NCBI RefSeq assembly: GCF_031845305.1
Contig: NZ_JAVREH010000014.1
Span: 1-64,000, forward strand
DNA length: 64,000 nt
Source of the DNA: Jatrophihabitans_A lederbergiae
GTDB lineage: Bacteria > Actinomycetota > Actinomycetes > Mycobacteriales > Jatrophihabitantaceae
Direction: 5' to 3'
Position 1 is the stretch's first letter. Each line of letters opens with the position of its first letter. Shown piece after piece: positions 16,670-24,831 of the stretch. The notes under the pieces are model-generated. The model saw nothing but the letters and a program-made list of their open reading frames with translations. It had not been told where the DNA came from and did not search any database. Made by a program: the position numbers and the translations under genes.

Positions 16670-18276
16670 GACGCCAACTCCAGACGCGGGTCCACCTGCG
16701 CGCCCGCAGTATCGATGCGGTGCAGGTTGCTGTGCTCGGTCTTTTCCCAGCTGCCGTCTCCGCGCAACTGCCGTACCACCGCCCGAATTGATGCGAAGGC
16801 GAGTAGCAGCTGGTAGGGAACGGCTCCCACGACCAGGTAGACGTAATCCCGCAGTCGGCGTTTCAGGCCGTACAGCTTGCAGAACTCCCCGTAACCGGCC
16901 GCCTCGACCGCGACCGTCATGATCGTGGGCACGATCGGTAGCAGCGTGATCAGCACCACGCCGGTGGGCACACTGGTGAAGAGCATCAGCGCCACTGAGA
17001 GCGGGACCAGCAGCCCTGTCATGGCTTGCAGGAACGGCATCGACAGGGTGTATCGGGCCAGCAGCCGTTGACTGCGAGTCGGCAACTTGCGCCATTCGCC
17101 CTTACCGAGGACCTGAAGGAAGCCCTGGTTCCACCGCGTCCGCTGCTTGACGAGGGAACGAATACTGCCGGGGGTCTCCTCGCGAGTGACGACCTCAGGC
17201 TCGTAGGCGACGGCGACGACCGCGCCGCGGCTGGACAGTCGCACGCCGATCTCGCAGTCCTCGGCCAGACACTCGGGATCCCATCCCTTCACTTCGCGCA
17301 GCAAGTCCGTCCGGGTGAAAACGGTATTACCGCCCAACGGAATGAAGTTGCGCGCGGCGTGATAGTGCAATCTACTGCGGAACCAGAAGTAGTACTCCAG
17401 GCAGTTTCGCAGCGTCCACCAACTTGTGTGTGCGTTCATGAGCTGCACCCCGCCCTGCACCACGTCAGCACCGGTTTCGGCAAACCGGGCATCGACGTGG
17501 CGAATCAACTCTGGATGCACCTCGTCCTCGGCATCGAAAACGCCGACGATGTCACCCCGGCAAGACTTCAGCGCAGTGTTGAGCGCCTTCGGCTTGTTCT
17601 TGGGGACCGAATGGTCGATCACCACGCGAACCCGATCGGGATGGCGGGCAGCCGCCTCCCGCGCGACCAACTCGGTCTCCGGGTCGTCGTGGCCGATGAT
17701 GGCGATCACTTCGACGTCGGGGTGGTTCACCGCGGCGAGGGTATCCAGCGTCTGACCCAGGACGGCCTGCTCGTGCCTGGCCGGCACCAGCAGCGAGAAG
17801 CTCAGGTGAGTGTCACGCGTGAGCTCGTTGAACCGCGTGCCGCTCAGGTGTTTCGGGGTGCGCCAGGCATGAAGCATCCACGAGAGCGTCGTTGCGGCGA
17901 CCGCGGTGAGCGCGAGGCTGAGCAATATCAGCGCGCCGATACCGACTAGTTCCGCGATCGAGGCCGAATGGTGCACTGCCACCGGAACGGTCGGCCTGGA
18001 CCTGACGGCCGGCCCCAACAGCCCTCCCGGCATGGGCCCCGGCGTGGCCGGGGGCAGCACCGGCGAACCGGCCGCCTGCGCCGCCGGAAGGGCGAACGCC
18101 CCCCACGTGAGGCCGAAGGCGCTCAGCGCCAGGCCGCTCGAAACGGCTCGGCGCCGCAGCGCAGCGTTGATGACATAAGGATGAAACAAAAGAAGCCCCC
18201 GTGTGTTGGGCGTGCCGCTCGTAGCTCGAGCAGCGTGATACCCATTCAAACGTCGTTCGGAGTCAGCCGCCACCAT
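16666..18276 (-). CDS. Processive GT2 glycosyltransferase (cellulose/hyaluronan-synthase-like)
   Basis: 536 aa as drawn. A GT-A domain (FSLLVPARHEQAVLGQTLD) carries the nucleotide-sugar motif DAEDE near residue 250, the acceptor segment AEDCEIG and the processivity motif QRTRWNQG, followed by at least four membrane helices. Proteins with QxxRW make beta-linked polymers and push them through their own channel. The start is uncertain: ATG 18276 gives an odd 50-residue leader, whereas TTG 18189, preceded by GGGGG, gives MFHPYVINAALRRRAVSSG and a normal first helix. It is the first gene of the envelope operon running to 12036. Confidence 0.88.
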   Translation of the reverse strand: MVAADSERRLNGYHAARATSGTPNTRGLLLFHPYVINAALRRRAVSSGLALSAFGLTWGAFALPAAQAAGSPVLPPATPGPMPGGLLGPAVRSRPTVPVAVHHSASIAELVGIGALILLSLALTAVAATTLSWMLHAWRTPKHLSGTRFNELTRDTHLSFSLLVPARHEQAVLGQTLDTLAAVNHPDVEVIAIIGHDDPETELVAREAAARHPDRVRVVIDHSVPKNKPKALNTALKSCRGDIVGVFDAEDEVHPELIRHVDARFAETGADVVQGGVQLMNAHTSWWTLRNCLEYYFWFRSRLHYHAARNFIPLGGNTVFTRTDLLREVKGWDPECLAEDCEIGVRLSSRGAVVAVAYEPEVVTREETPGSIRSLVKQRTRWNQGFLQVLGKGEWRKLPTRSQRLLARYTLSMPFLQAMTGLLVPLSVALMLFTSVPTGVVLITLLPIVPTIMTVAVEAAGYGEFCKLYGLKRRLRDYVYLVVGAVPYQLLLAFASIRAVVRQLRGDGSWEKTEHSNLHRIDTAGAQVDPRLELAS

Positions 18277-18571
18277 GGTTTGGAATTCGATGAACTTTAC
18301 GCCGAATTAGCGAATATCCGAACGTTGAGTAATTCGCTGATCACGGACAGTAACTTTGCCTGCCACATGTTTTTATTTTTAGCACCTGGCTATACGTCCA
18401 TACGAAACAATAGTTGTCCTCGCCCGCTTACGTCACCCATCCCGGCCTCGGCTGCGTGGCTCGCGGTGTGACGGAGCGTCCTGGCGGGTGCCGCCCTGCG
18501 TTGCTCGGGCGGCGATGCCTGGTGCAACCGGGAAGGCCTCGGAAACCCGCGGGCGGAAAGGATGGACGTGG
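18277..18571 (-). promoter_or_regulatory. Upstream region of the glycan operon
   Basis: No gene is seen in these 295 bases. The stretch 18290-18420 is clearly richer in A/T than its surroundings (for example TTTTTATTTTTAGC) and probably contains the promoter of the GT2 operon. I found no riboswitch that I can name. Confidence 0.4.
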
Positions 18572-18644
18572 AGCCGCCTCGGAGAATCGAACTCCGGACC
18601 TTCTCATTACGAGTGAGACGCTCTGCCGACTGAGCTAAGGCGGC
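18572..18644 (-). tRNA. tRNA-Thr (anticodon CGT)
   Basis: On the minus strand the 73-nt cloverleaf starts GCCGCCTTAGCTCAGTCGGC and ends AGGCGGC plus discriminator T. Acceptor arms GCCGCCT/AGGCGGC pair fully, the anticodon loop is CTCGTAA (CGT), and the T arm is CCGGAGTTCGATTCTCCGA-like. No CCA is encoded. A damaged copy of this gene's flanks occurs at 56.77 kb. Confidence 0.96.
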
Positions 18645-18672
18645 GCACGGCGAACCGCGACCAGCGAAGTCT

Positions 18673-18720
18673 AACCGGTGCGGCCGGTGCTGGTCGAACC
18701 GGTGCGGCCAGTGCTGGTCG
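18673..18720 (+). repeat. Two tandem 24-bp repeats near tRNA-Thr
   Basis: Copies at 18673-18696 and 18697-18720 begin AACCGGTGCGGCC and end GTGCTGGTCG, with one mismatch. They lie 28 bp upstream of the tRNA 5' end and are absent from the related block at 56.8 kb. Confidence 0.85.
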
Positions 18721-18753
18721 AACCAGGCCCCAGCCAACGAGGGTCCCGGCGAA

Positions 18754-18850
18754 CCATCCTCAATCAGAACCCCAAGGCAGCCAAGCTCACAGGGTCGCCA
18801 CAGAGTTCCCACAGGCAGCAACCAGCCGTACGGCGCAATGTCCACAGTGA
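18754..18850 (+). repeat. About 97-bp block repeated at 56.8 kb
   Basis: The sequence from CCATCCTCAAT to CCACAGTGA matches 56798-56897 at roughly nine of ten positions by eye. The block carries three 11-bp-spaced heptamers and ends at a possible GTG start. In the second copy it directly precedes the response regulator gene; here it precedes the DUF1810 pseudogene. Confidence 0.85.
18787..18815 (+). promoter_or_regulatory. Triple 11-bp direct-repeat operator (OmpR-type candidate)
   Basis: TCACAGG at 18787, CCACAGA at 18798 and CCACAGG at 18809 are spaced by exactly 11 bp. Head-to-tail sites on one face of the helix are the usual targets of OmpR/PhoB-type response regulators. The same array stands before the response regulator gene at 56893, so that regulator is the prime candidate ligand. 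Confidence 0.6.
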
Positions 18851-19270
18851 GGACCAGTACCACCTGACCCGCTTCGTCACCGCACAGGGAGGAGGGCGGC
18901 ACCTACGATCGCGCGCTCGCCTAGCTACGGCGGGGCGCAAGACCAGCCACTGGATGTGGTTCGTCTTTCCGCAGTCGCCGGACTGGGGCAGAGCGCGACG
19001 TCACGCAGGTACGCCATCACCTCCCTCGGCGAAGCGCGGGCGTATCTGGCCCAATCCCGTGCTCGGCCCGCGCCCGCTGGTGTCCGCGACGTGGTCACGG
19101 CAAGTGACGCCTCTAGTGCCGCCCAACTTCTCGATGGCATCGACGCGCACAAGCTGCGTTCGTCGATGACGCTGTTCCTGCGGGCAGCGCCGGCCAAGCA
19201 GGTGTTCGCCGAGGTTCTGGATCGCTTCTCCGACGCAACCGCCGATCCCGCGACCGACGCCCTGCTCTGA
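18838..19270 (+). pseudogene. DUF1810-family gene, multiply frameshifted
   Basis: Pieces in different frames spell a DUF1810 (calpastatin-like) protein: DQYHLTRFVTAQ, then GGTYDRALA followed by an in-frame TAG, then GRKTSHWMWFVFPQ, then VAGLGQSATSRRYAITSLGE and ARAYLA, then NPVLGP, then IDAHKLRSSMTLFLRAAP and ATDALL at the end. At least one nonsense codon and three or more frame changes are needed, so the gene is dead. The family is usually about 140 aa and its function is not established. The intact operator-like block upstream suggests it once belonged to the regulon of the two-component system at 57 kb. Confidence 0.85.
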
Positions 19271-19369
19271 GGGCACAGCCGGAGCACCGGCCCCTGGCGA
19301 ATTCTGGAATCCGCCGATATTACCTCGCTGGTAATCGACCGGTCCGACGCTACCGGTCAGCCTAGGGCA

Positions 19370-20053
19370 ATGACGCTAGAAGACTCCACTGTCCTCATCG
19401 ACCTGGGCCCGATCAGGGACGCTGCCGTCGAACAACTCGCTGCCCGGCGCACCGTGAAGCTCGCCCCTAGCACGCTGGCCACCGCCTCGAGCCAGGATCC
19501 GGACAAGATCCGGCGGGCGTTTCCCGACTCGAACGCGGTACTGAGCGCACTGGTTCTTGGCGCCTACAACGACATGAGCGACGCCGCGGAGGCCGCGATC
19601 GTACCCGGTGACTCGCCACTGCAGCGCTGGATCGCGATCAGCCGGGGCGTCCGGGCCTGGGCGTTGGGCCACCCGGACGAGTACAGCCTCATCTGGGGTC
19701 AGCCGGTGCCCGATTTTTCCGCGCCGCCGGAGACGATGGCCGCCGGTGCCCGCACGGTGCTGGCGTTGCTGGCCACCCTGCACGAGGCACTCGCGGCCGG
19801 TGAGCTTCTTGGCGGCGAGGACGACCTGCCGCTGCCGCCCGCGATGGCCGCAAACGTGACTGCGTTGGCCGAAGGCCTACTCAACGGCCTGCCCGACTGG
19901 GTCATCGCCCGCATGCTGGTCGCCTGGACTCAGCTGCATGGCATGGTCGGCTTCGAGGTCAACGGCCACATCGCCGGCGTAGCGGGGGATCCCGAGGCCT
20001 TCTTCGATCATGCGGCTGCCCAGATGGGTCGCTACGTAGGCCTGTCCCGTTGA
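19370..20053 (+). CDS. TetR/AcrR-like regulator (WHG-type C-terminal domain)
   Basis: A protein of 227 aa. The N-terminal part (IRDAAVEQLAARRTVKLAPS, KIRRAFPDSNAVLSALVLG) fits a somewhat diverged TetR helix-turn-helix, and the remainder (WIAISRGVRAWALGHPDEYS, QLHGMVGFEVNGHI) is a TetR C-terminal ligand domain of the WHG type. These proteins usually repress neighbouring genes until a small molecule binds. It is followed on the same strand by a cytochrome P450, an efflux pump and a hydrolase, which are the probable targets. Confidence 0.8.
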   Translation: MTLEDSTVLIDLGPIRDAAVEQLAARRTVKLAPSTLATASSQDPDKIRRAFPDSNAVLSALVLGAYNDMSDAAEAAIVPGDSPLQRWIAISRGVRAWALGHPDEYSLIWGQPVPDFSAPPETMAAGARTVLALLATLHEALAAGELLGGEDDLPLPPAMAANVTALAEGLLNGLPDWVIARMLVAWTQLHGMVGFEVNGHIAGVAGDPEAFFDHAAAQMGRYVGLSR

Positions 20054-20097
20054 TGGCGGTCGCCTCGTTCAATCATCCGACACCTAGAGGAACATTT

Positions 20098-21327
20098 ATG
20101 CTCGCGACCGCCGAAAAAGTGCTGCACTGGCCGTTCTCACGAACTATGCACGGCCGTCCCCCGGTCGAATTCGACCTGCTGCGCACCGAATCGGCGTGCC
20201 CGGTACTGCTACCGGCCGGCGCTACCGAGTCCCGGCGTGCCTGGTTGGTCACCGCCTACGACGACGTCCGGCAGGCTTTGGCGGACCCGCGACTGTCGGC
20301 CGACGAGGTCCGTCCAGGCGCACCTGTTCGCATCCAGGTGCCACCGGGCGAGCGACCGAGTTCCTTTCTGCGCATGGACGATCCCGATCATGCCAGGTTG
20401 CGCAGCATGATCACGTCCGAATTCACCGCGCACCGAGCTCGGGCCGTCCGGCCCGTGGTGCAGCAGCGCATCGACGATCTACTCGACATTCTCGCGGCAT
20501 CGCCTGGTGCGGCTGATCTGCAGCAGGTCTTCACCCGGGCGCTGCCGACGATGATCATCGCGGGCATTCTCGGGGTACCGACGGCAGACACTGGGAACTT
20601 CGTCGAACTGACCAGGACCGTGCTGTCGCAGGACGATCCGATGGTTGCTTTTGCCGCCTACCAGCAGATCACGCAGTACCTTCGCGACCTTGCCGTTTCC
20701 AAGCTGGCGGAACCAGGCGAGGACTTGATGAGCCGGGTGGCCACCAAGCACGTGCGCACCGGTCACCTCACCATCGACCAGCTGGTCGGTATCGCCCGGC
20801 TGGTACTCATCGCCGGGCACGAGACCACCACGAACCAACTCGCGCTCAACGTCCTGAGCCTGCTGCTCGATGCGAACCTGCGCGCCCAGGTCCTCACCGA
20901 CGGTGGGGCGAAGATCGGGCAGTACGTCGAAGAGGCAATGCGCTATTGGTCAATCTCACAGGACGCGATTCTGCGACAGGCAACGGTCGACCTGGAACTG
21001 GGCGGCGTGCAGATGCGGGCCGGCGACGCGGTCGTGATTTCGATCCCAGCCGCGAACAACGACCCCGCAATGTTCGCCGATCAAGACGTGATCCGGTTGG
21101 ACCGCGATTCGGGCAAGCATCTGCAGTGGGGCTACGGCCCGCATTTCTGCCTCGGCGCCCCGCTGGCTCGCCTGGAGATGGAACTCGCCCTGCGCTCGCT
21201 GTTCGAGCGATTTCCCAGTCTGGCGCTGGCAGTGGACGATCCCGCACCGCTGTATCGGACTGACACGATCTTCTTCGGTGTGAAGACTCTGCCGGTGACC
21301 TGGGACCCGGAACTACCTCGCAGGTAA
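20098..21327 (+). CDS. Cytochrome P450
   Basis: A protein of 409 aa from ATG 20098, preceded by AGAGGAAC. All core motifs are present: I-helix AGHETTTN (oxygen activation), K-helix EEAMRYW (ExxR), and the heme-binding loop WGYGPHFCLGAPLARLE with the Cys ligand. Length and motifs match soluble bacterial P450s, which need a ferredoxin and reductase; none is encoded nearby. An alternative start at 20050 overlaps the TetR stop but lacks a good ribosome site. The substrate is unknown; the adjacent efflux pump suggests modification and export of a small lipophilic compound. Confidence 0.95.
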   Translation: MLATAEKVLHWPFSRTMHGRPPVEFDLLRTESACPVLLPAGATESRRAWLVTAYDDVRQALADPRLSADEVRPGAPVRIQVPPGERPSSFLRMDDPDHARLRSMITSEFTAHRARAVRPVVQQRIDDLLDILAASPGAADLQQVFTRALPTMIIAGILGVPTADTGNFVELTRTVLSQDDPMVAFAAYQQITQYLRDLAVSKLAEPGEDLMSRVATKHVRTGHLTIDQLVGIARLVLIAGHETTTNQLALNVLSLLLDANLRAQVLTDGGAKIGQYVEEAMRYWSISQDAILRQATVDLELGGVQMRAGDAVVISIPAANNDPAMFADQDVIRLDRDSGKHLQWGYGPHFCLGAPLARLEMELALRSLFERFPSLALAVDDPAPLYRTDTIFFGVKTLPVTWDPELPRR

Positions 21328-21402
21328 TTGAGGTACGCCGCCGTAGCCGCGATCTTCATAGAACGTCGACTAATCCGAACATCCGAAAAGAAGGAGCGCA
21401 TC

Positions 21403-22878
21403 ATGAGCTCTGATGTGAGTACTGGACCCCCTGCCCTACAAACGGCGAACCCGGCTGAGCGGGCACCGCAGGGCGCCGCCGCCGACAAGGTCCGCTGGGG
21501 TGCACTTGCCCTCGTCATGGTCGGCACCTTCGTCACCATCCTTGACTACTTCATCGCCAATGTCGCCATTCCGTCGATCCAATCCGGCCTGCACGCCAGC
21601 CCGGCGCAGGTCCAGTTGATCTTCGCCGGCTACGGCGTTGCCTTGACCGCCGGGCTGATCACCGGTGGAAGGCTGGGCGATCTCTACGGACGCCGCCGCA
21701 TGTTCGGCATCGGACTCGCCGTGTTCACCGTCGCATCGCTCGCCTGCGGGCTGGCCCCGACGGCCACCGACCTGGTACTGGCGCGCATCGTGCAGGGCGT
21801 CGGCGCGGCTCTGCTGGTACCCCAGGTGCTCGGCATTCTTTCCACGATGTACACCGGCGAGCACCGCGCGAAGGCGTTCACCGCTTATGGCCTGGTGATC
21901 GGCCTGGCCGGCGTCTTCGGTCAGCTGGTCGGCGGCGCTCTGATCAGCCTCAACATCGACGGTCTCGACTGGCGTGCGGTGTTCCTGATCAACGTTCCCA
22001 TCGGACTGCTCGGTCTCTTGTTCATCCCGAAGGTACTGCCCAAGATCGCCAGCACCCCCGGCGCCAGCTTGGATCTGCTCGGTGCCTTCCTGGTGACCGG
22101 CGCGCTGGGCCTGCTGGTGTACTGCCTCGTCGAGGGCCGCGAGCAGCACTGGCCGGTGTGGTCCTGGGCCGGGCTGATCCTGGCGGTCGTCCTGGCTGTC
22201 GAGGCGATCGTGCATCTGCGTCGCCTCGCCGCTCGCGGCGGCCAGCCCTTGATCGACCCGGGTATGTTCGCCAACCGCACCTTCTCGGTGGGCCTGGCTG
22301 CAACCGTGACCTACTTCCTCTCGATGGGTTCGTTCTTCCTGCTGTTTGCCTTCTACCTGCAGCAGGGCCGCGGATTGAGCGCGTTGCAGTCCGGCCTGCT
22401 GTTCATCGCACTCGGCTCCGGATACTTCGGCACCTCGGTGCTCGCCACCTCGCTGAGCAAGCTGATGGGACGCCAACTGGTGGCAGTCGGCCCGGTGACG
22501 ATAGCCTTGGGCTACGGCCTGGTCGCGCTGACCGTGCATGAGATCGGTATCGGCGGCGACATCGGCTGGCTCATTCCGGGCCTGCTGGTCGCCGGTTTCG
22601 GCATGGGCATGACGACCGGTCCGCTGACCAACACCGTGCTGATGGGCGTGGACCCGCAACACGCGGCCGCTGCCTCGGGTGCCGTCAACACCGCCCAGGA
22701 GGGTGGCGCGGCGATCGGTGTGGCCATTGCGGGCACCGTGTTCTACCCGGCCCTGGGCAACGTCGTACACGCCGAGTCCTTCGCCCACGCGCTGCAGGTG
22801 TCGCTCATCCCATTGATGGCATTCGGGATTCTCGCCGCCCTCCTTGCACAGTTGCTGCCGCGTCCGGCCAAGGTCTGA
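21403..22878 (+). CDS. MFS drug efflux transporter (DHA2/EmrB-QacA type)
   Basis: A protein of 491 aa from ATG 21403, with AAGGAG upstream. About 14 membrane helices are visible. Family motifs include TILDYFIANVAIPSIQ (motif D1-like), GRLGDLYGRRRMF (motif A) and GVFGQLVGGAL (motif C, antiporter). It should expel lipophilic compounds in exchange for protons. It lies 75 nt after the P450 gene and before the hydrolase gene, probably in one operon under the TetR regulator. It could equally serve self-resistance for the cluster further right, but distance makes this a weak guess. Confidence 0.92.
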   Translation: MSSDVSTGPPALQTANPAERAPQGAAADKVRWGALALVMVGTFVTILDYFIANVAIPSIQSGLHASPAQVQLIFAGYGVALTAGLITGGRLGDLYGRRRMFGIGLAVFTVASLACGLAPTATDLVLARIVQGVGAALLVPQVLGILSTMYTGEHRAKAFTAYGLVIGLAGVFGQLVGGALISLNIDGLDWRAVFLINVPIGLLGLLFIPKVLPKIASTPGASLDLLGAFLVTGALGLLVYCLVEGREQHWPVWSWAGLILAVVLAVEAIVHLRRLAARGGQPLIDPGMFANRTFSVGLAATVTYFLSMGSFFLLFAFYLQQGRGLSALQSGLLFIALGSGYFGTSVLATSLSKLMGRQLVAVGPVTIALGYGLVALTVHEIGIGGDIGWLIPGLLVAGFGMGMTTGPLTNTVLMGVDPQHAAAASGAVNTAQEGGAAIGVAIAGTVFYPALGNVVHAESFAHALQVSLIPLMAFGILAALLAQLLPRPAKV

Positions 22879-22963
22879 ACCAACCCGGACCCGGCGCGCC
22901 CGTGACAGCGATACGTCGTTGCCTGGCGCGCCGCCACCACCCCTGCCGAGCCTGGAGCTGACC

Positions 22964-23848
22964 ATGAGCCTGCTGACAACCCGTGATGGAACCCGTTTGT
23001 ATTTCGAAGATTGGGGAACCGGACGTCCGGTGATTCTGCTCGGCACTGCCATGCTGAGCGCCAAGATGTGGGAACACCAGGCTCCATACCTGGCTAAAGA
23101 GGGTTTTCGCTGCATCACCTATGACCGGCGCGGCTCCGGCCGGTCGGACCGGCCGTGGCAGGGCTATGACTACGACAGCCTGGCCGACGACCTCGCCGAT
23201 CTGCTCGACCACCTCGACCTGACCGACGTCGCCCTGGTCGGCTACGCCGTCGGTGGTGGCGAAGCGGTGCAGTACCTGGCCCGGTACGGCGAGCAGCGGG
23301 TGAGCGGGTTGGTCCTCGTTGCCTCGACCACTCCCTTCATGATGCAGACCCAGGACAATCCCGATGGCCTCGACATCGCCTTGTTCGATCAGTTGGTCGA
23401 GGTGATGACCGCGGACCGCCCGAAGTGGATGAGCGAGCTGGCCGGGACGTTCTTCGCCGGCGCTGACCCCGAACGCGCCGCGGTGTCCGCTGAATTTGCC
23501 CGCTGGATCATCGACATCGCGCTCGACAGCTCGCCCCGTGCCGCGGTGGAGATCTACCGGACGCTGATCACCGCCGACCAGCGAACCGAGACCGCGAAGG
23601 TCTCGGTTCCCACGATGATCATTCATGGCGACGCCGACCTGGGCGCGCCGTGGCCGCTGTGCGGCCTCAAGACGTCACAACTACTGCCCGATGCTTCGGT
23701 TCACCTCTACCCGGGTGCAGCACACGGCCTGTTCGCGACCCACGCCGATCGATTGAATGCCGACCTGCAGGCGTTCCTGTCTGCCGGGGCGGTTCTGCCG
23801 GGCCGGGCATCGAGGGAGGACAGCACGGTAGCTGTGCAGCACCGGTGA
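22964..23848 (+). CDS. Alpha/beta hydrolase-fold protein lacking the Ser nucleophile
   Basis: A protein of 294 aa, similar in layout to non-heme haloperoxidase-like hydrolases: TRDGTRLYFEDWGTGRPVIL, ITYDRRGSGRSDRPW, acid residue in IIHGDADLG, and His in GAAHGLFATH. The nucleophile elbow, normally G-x-S-x-G-G, reads VGYAVGGGEAV, with Ala (GCC) where Ser is expected. The rest of the fold looks intact, so the protein is either a dead enzyme kept for binding or does non-hydrolytic chemistry. The stop overlaps the start of the next gene (GTGA). Confidence 0.88.
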   Translation: MSLLTTRDGTRLYFEDWGTGRPVILLGTAMLSAKMWEHQAPYLAKEGFRCITYDRRGSGRSDRPWQGYDYDSLADDLADLLDHLDLTDVALVGYAVGGGEAVQYLARYGEQRVSGLVLVASTTPFMMQTQDNPDGLDIALFDQLVEVMTADRPKWMSELAGTFFAGADPERAAVSAEFARWIIDIALDSSPRAAVEIYRTLITADQRTETAKVSVPTMIIHGDADLGAPWPLCGLKTSQLLPDASVHLYPGAAHGLFATHADRLNADLQAFLSAGAVLPGRASREDSTVAVQHR

Positions 23849-24609
23849 CCGATCCCAACCCGCCGGTAGGTGGCGCGTCGGCTGAGCGGGGCGGCACTCC
23901 CTCGCGAGCGAGTGAACTGCAACTGATCCTGGATCCGCAAGTGCCCGCGTCGCATGTCAGCTACATCGACACCCCGGACGTCGGGCCCAACAGCGTGTCG
24001 GCGCTCGAGATCTCGGAGCAGCTCGGGGTGCCAATGCGCGGTCGCCGGGTGCTACAGGGTATGGCCAGCCGCGCGCCCGTCTACTTCTACCGCTCGATCG
24101 CCGATCCGCTGCTGGCTAACGTTCGGGACTCGATCGCCACCATCCTCGCCGGCTTTCGGCCCTACCCGGCGCTGGCGATAGATCACAATTGGGATCTGGT
24201 CGCCGCCAATTCGAGCTTTGCGCTGCTCACGGCGGACGTGGCGCCTGAGTTACGCGCGCTGCCGATCAACGTGTTGCGGCTGAGTCTGCATCCGGGCGGC
24301 CTCGCCGGCCGGATTCGGAATCTGGCACAGTGGCGCTTTCATGTGCTGCGCCACCTGGACGAGGCGGCCCGAACCAGCGGCCGTCGCCAGCTACACGAAC
24401 TGCATGCCGAGCTCAGCGACTACCCGGGCGGGGAAAGCTACGAGGTCGAGCCGGGCGTTGCTGTTCCGCTACGAATCCGGTCCGGGCATCGCGAGCTGGC
24501 ATTCCTGTCCACGGTGACGGCGCTGAGCGGTGCCAGCGCGGAGCTGAGCATCGAAGCCTTCCTACCCGCGGACGAGTCGACGGCGCAGATCCTGCACGAG
24601 TTGATGTAG
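23845..24609 (+). CDS. MmyB-like regulator with eroded DNA-binding domain
   Basis: A protein of 254 aa; GTG 23845 overlaps the hydrolase stop. From residue about 95 on it matches the ligand-binding domain of XRE/MmyB regulators (FRPYPALAIDHNWDLVAANS, INVLRLSLHPGGLAGRI, LHELHAELSDYPGG) and aligns closely with the regulator at 25143. The N-terminal third keeps only faint traces of the helix-turn-helix: VPASHVSYIDTPDVG and EISEQLGVPMRGR stand where ISPRHLSFVENG and HLEVPLRGRN occur in the paralogue, and the first helices are missing. It probably binds a ligand, perhaps a fatty acid, without binding DNA normally. Confidence 0.78.
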   Translation: MTDPNPPVGGASAERGGTPSRASELQLILDPQVPASHVSYIDTPDVGPNSVSALEISEQLGVPMRGRRVLQGMASRAPVYFYRSIADPLLANVRDSIATILAGFRPYPALAIDHNWDLVAANSSFALLTADVAPELRALPINVLRLSLHPGGLAGRIRNLAQWRFHVLRHLDEAARTSGRRQLHELHAELSDYPGGESYEVEPGVAVPLRIRSGHRELAFLSTVTALSGASAELSIEAFLPADESTAQILHELM

Positions 24610-24677
24610 CAGCCGCCTCAGTTTCGCCGTGAAACCATGCGTGCGCTGATTCACACCGGCGCCGATGGGCCTGCCGC

Positions 24678-24718
24678 AACGAAAGGCTCGCGGCCGGATC
24701 GGCTGCGAGCCTTTCGTT
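24678..24718. terminator. Strong bidirectional-looking terminator hairpin
   Basis: AACGAAAGGCTCGC (24678-24691) pairs perfectly with GCGAGCCTTTCGTT (24705-24718), with an inner GCCG-GAT-CGGC. It lies 68 nt after the regulator stop and 25 nt beyond the 3' end of the minus-strand tRNA, so it can end both transcripts. Confidence 0.85.
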
Positions 24719-24743
24719 GTGTCGGGAACAGCTTTTCAACTTG

Positions 24744-24831
24744 CGGAGAGGGCAAGATTCGAACTTGCGCAGGCCGTGAAGCCCATCCGAGCGATGCCCG
24801 GATCCCCTTAAACCACTCAGGGAACCTCTCC
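24744..24831 (-). tRNA. Class II tRNA, serine-like, with abnormal anticodon arm
   Basis: On the minus strand 88 nt fold as a class II tRNA: acceptor GGAGAGG/CCTCTCC with discriminator G, D arm CCCTGAGTGGTTTAAGGG, a variable arm (GGC...GCC), and T arm GCAAGTTCGAATCTTGC. Acceptor, discriminator and long variable arm all point to tRNA-Ser. The anticodon arm is odd: TCCGG/TCGGA encloses GCATCGC, which would give ATC with C instead of T at position 33; alternatively seven pairs close a 5-nt loop. No serine anticodon is visible, so this may be a decayed gene or a tRNA with a special role. Confidence 0.65.

Noticed and set aside
16670..17095. N-terminal extension of the GT39 gene by about 142 residues
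   Set aside because: It lies entirely inside the GT2 gene on the same strand; GTG 16669 overlapping the GT2 stop is the natural start.
18277..18571. Possible cyclic-dinucleotide riboswitch before the processive GT2 gene
   Set aside because: The position would make sense, but I found no recognisable c-di-GMP or c-di-AMP aptamer core sequence.
21436..23118. 560-aa open frame antisense to the MFS gene
   Set aside because: It is rich in Gln, Arg and Gly without any domain; it mirrors the codon bias of the transporter gene on the other strand.
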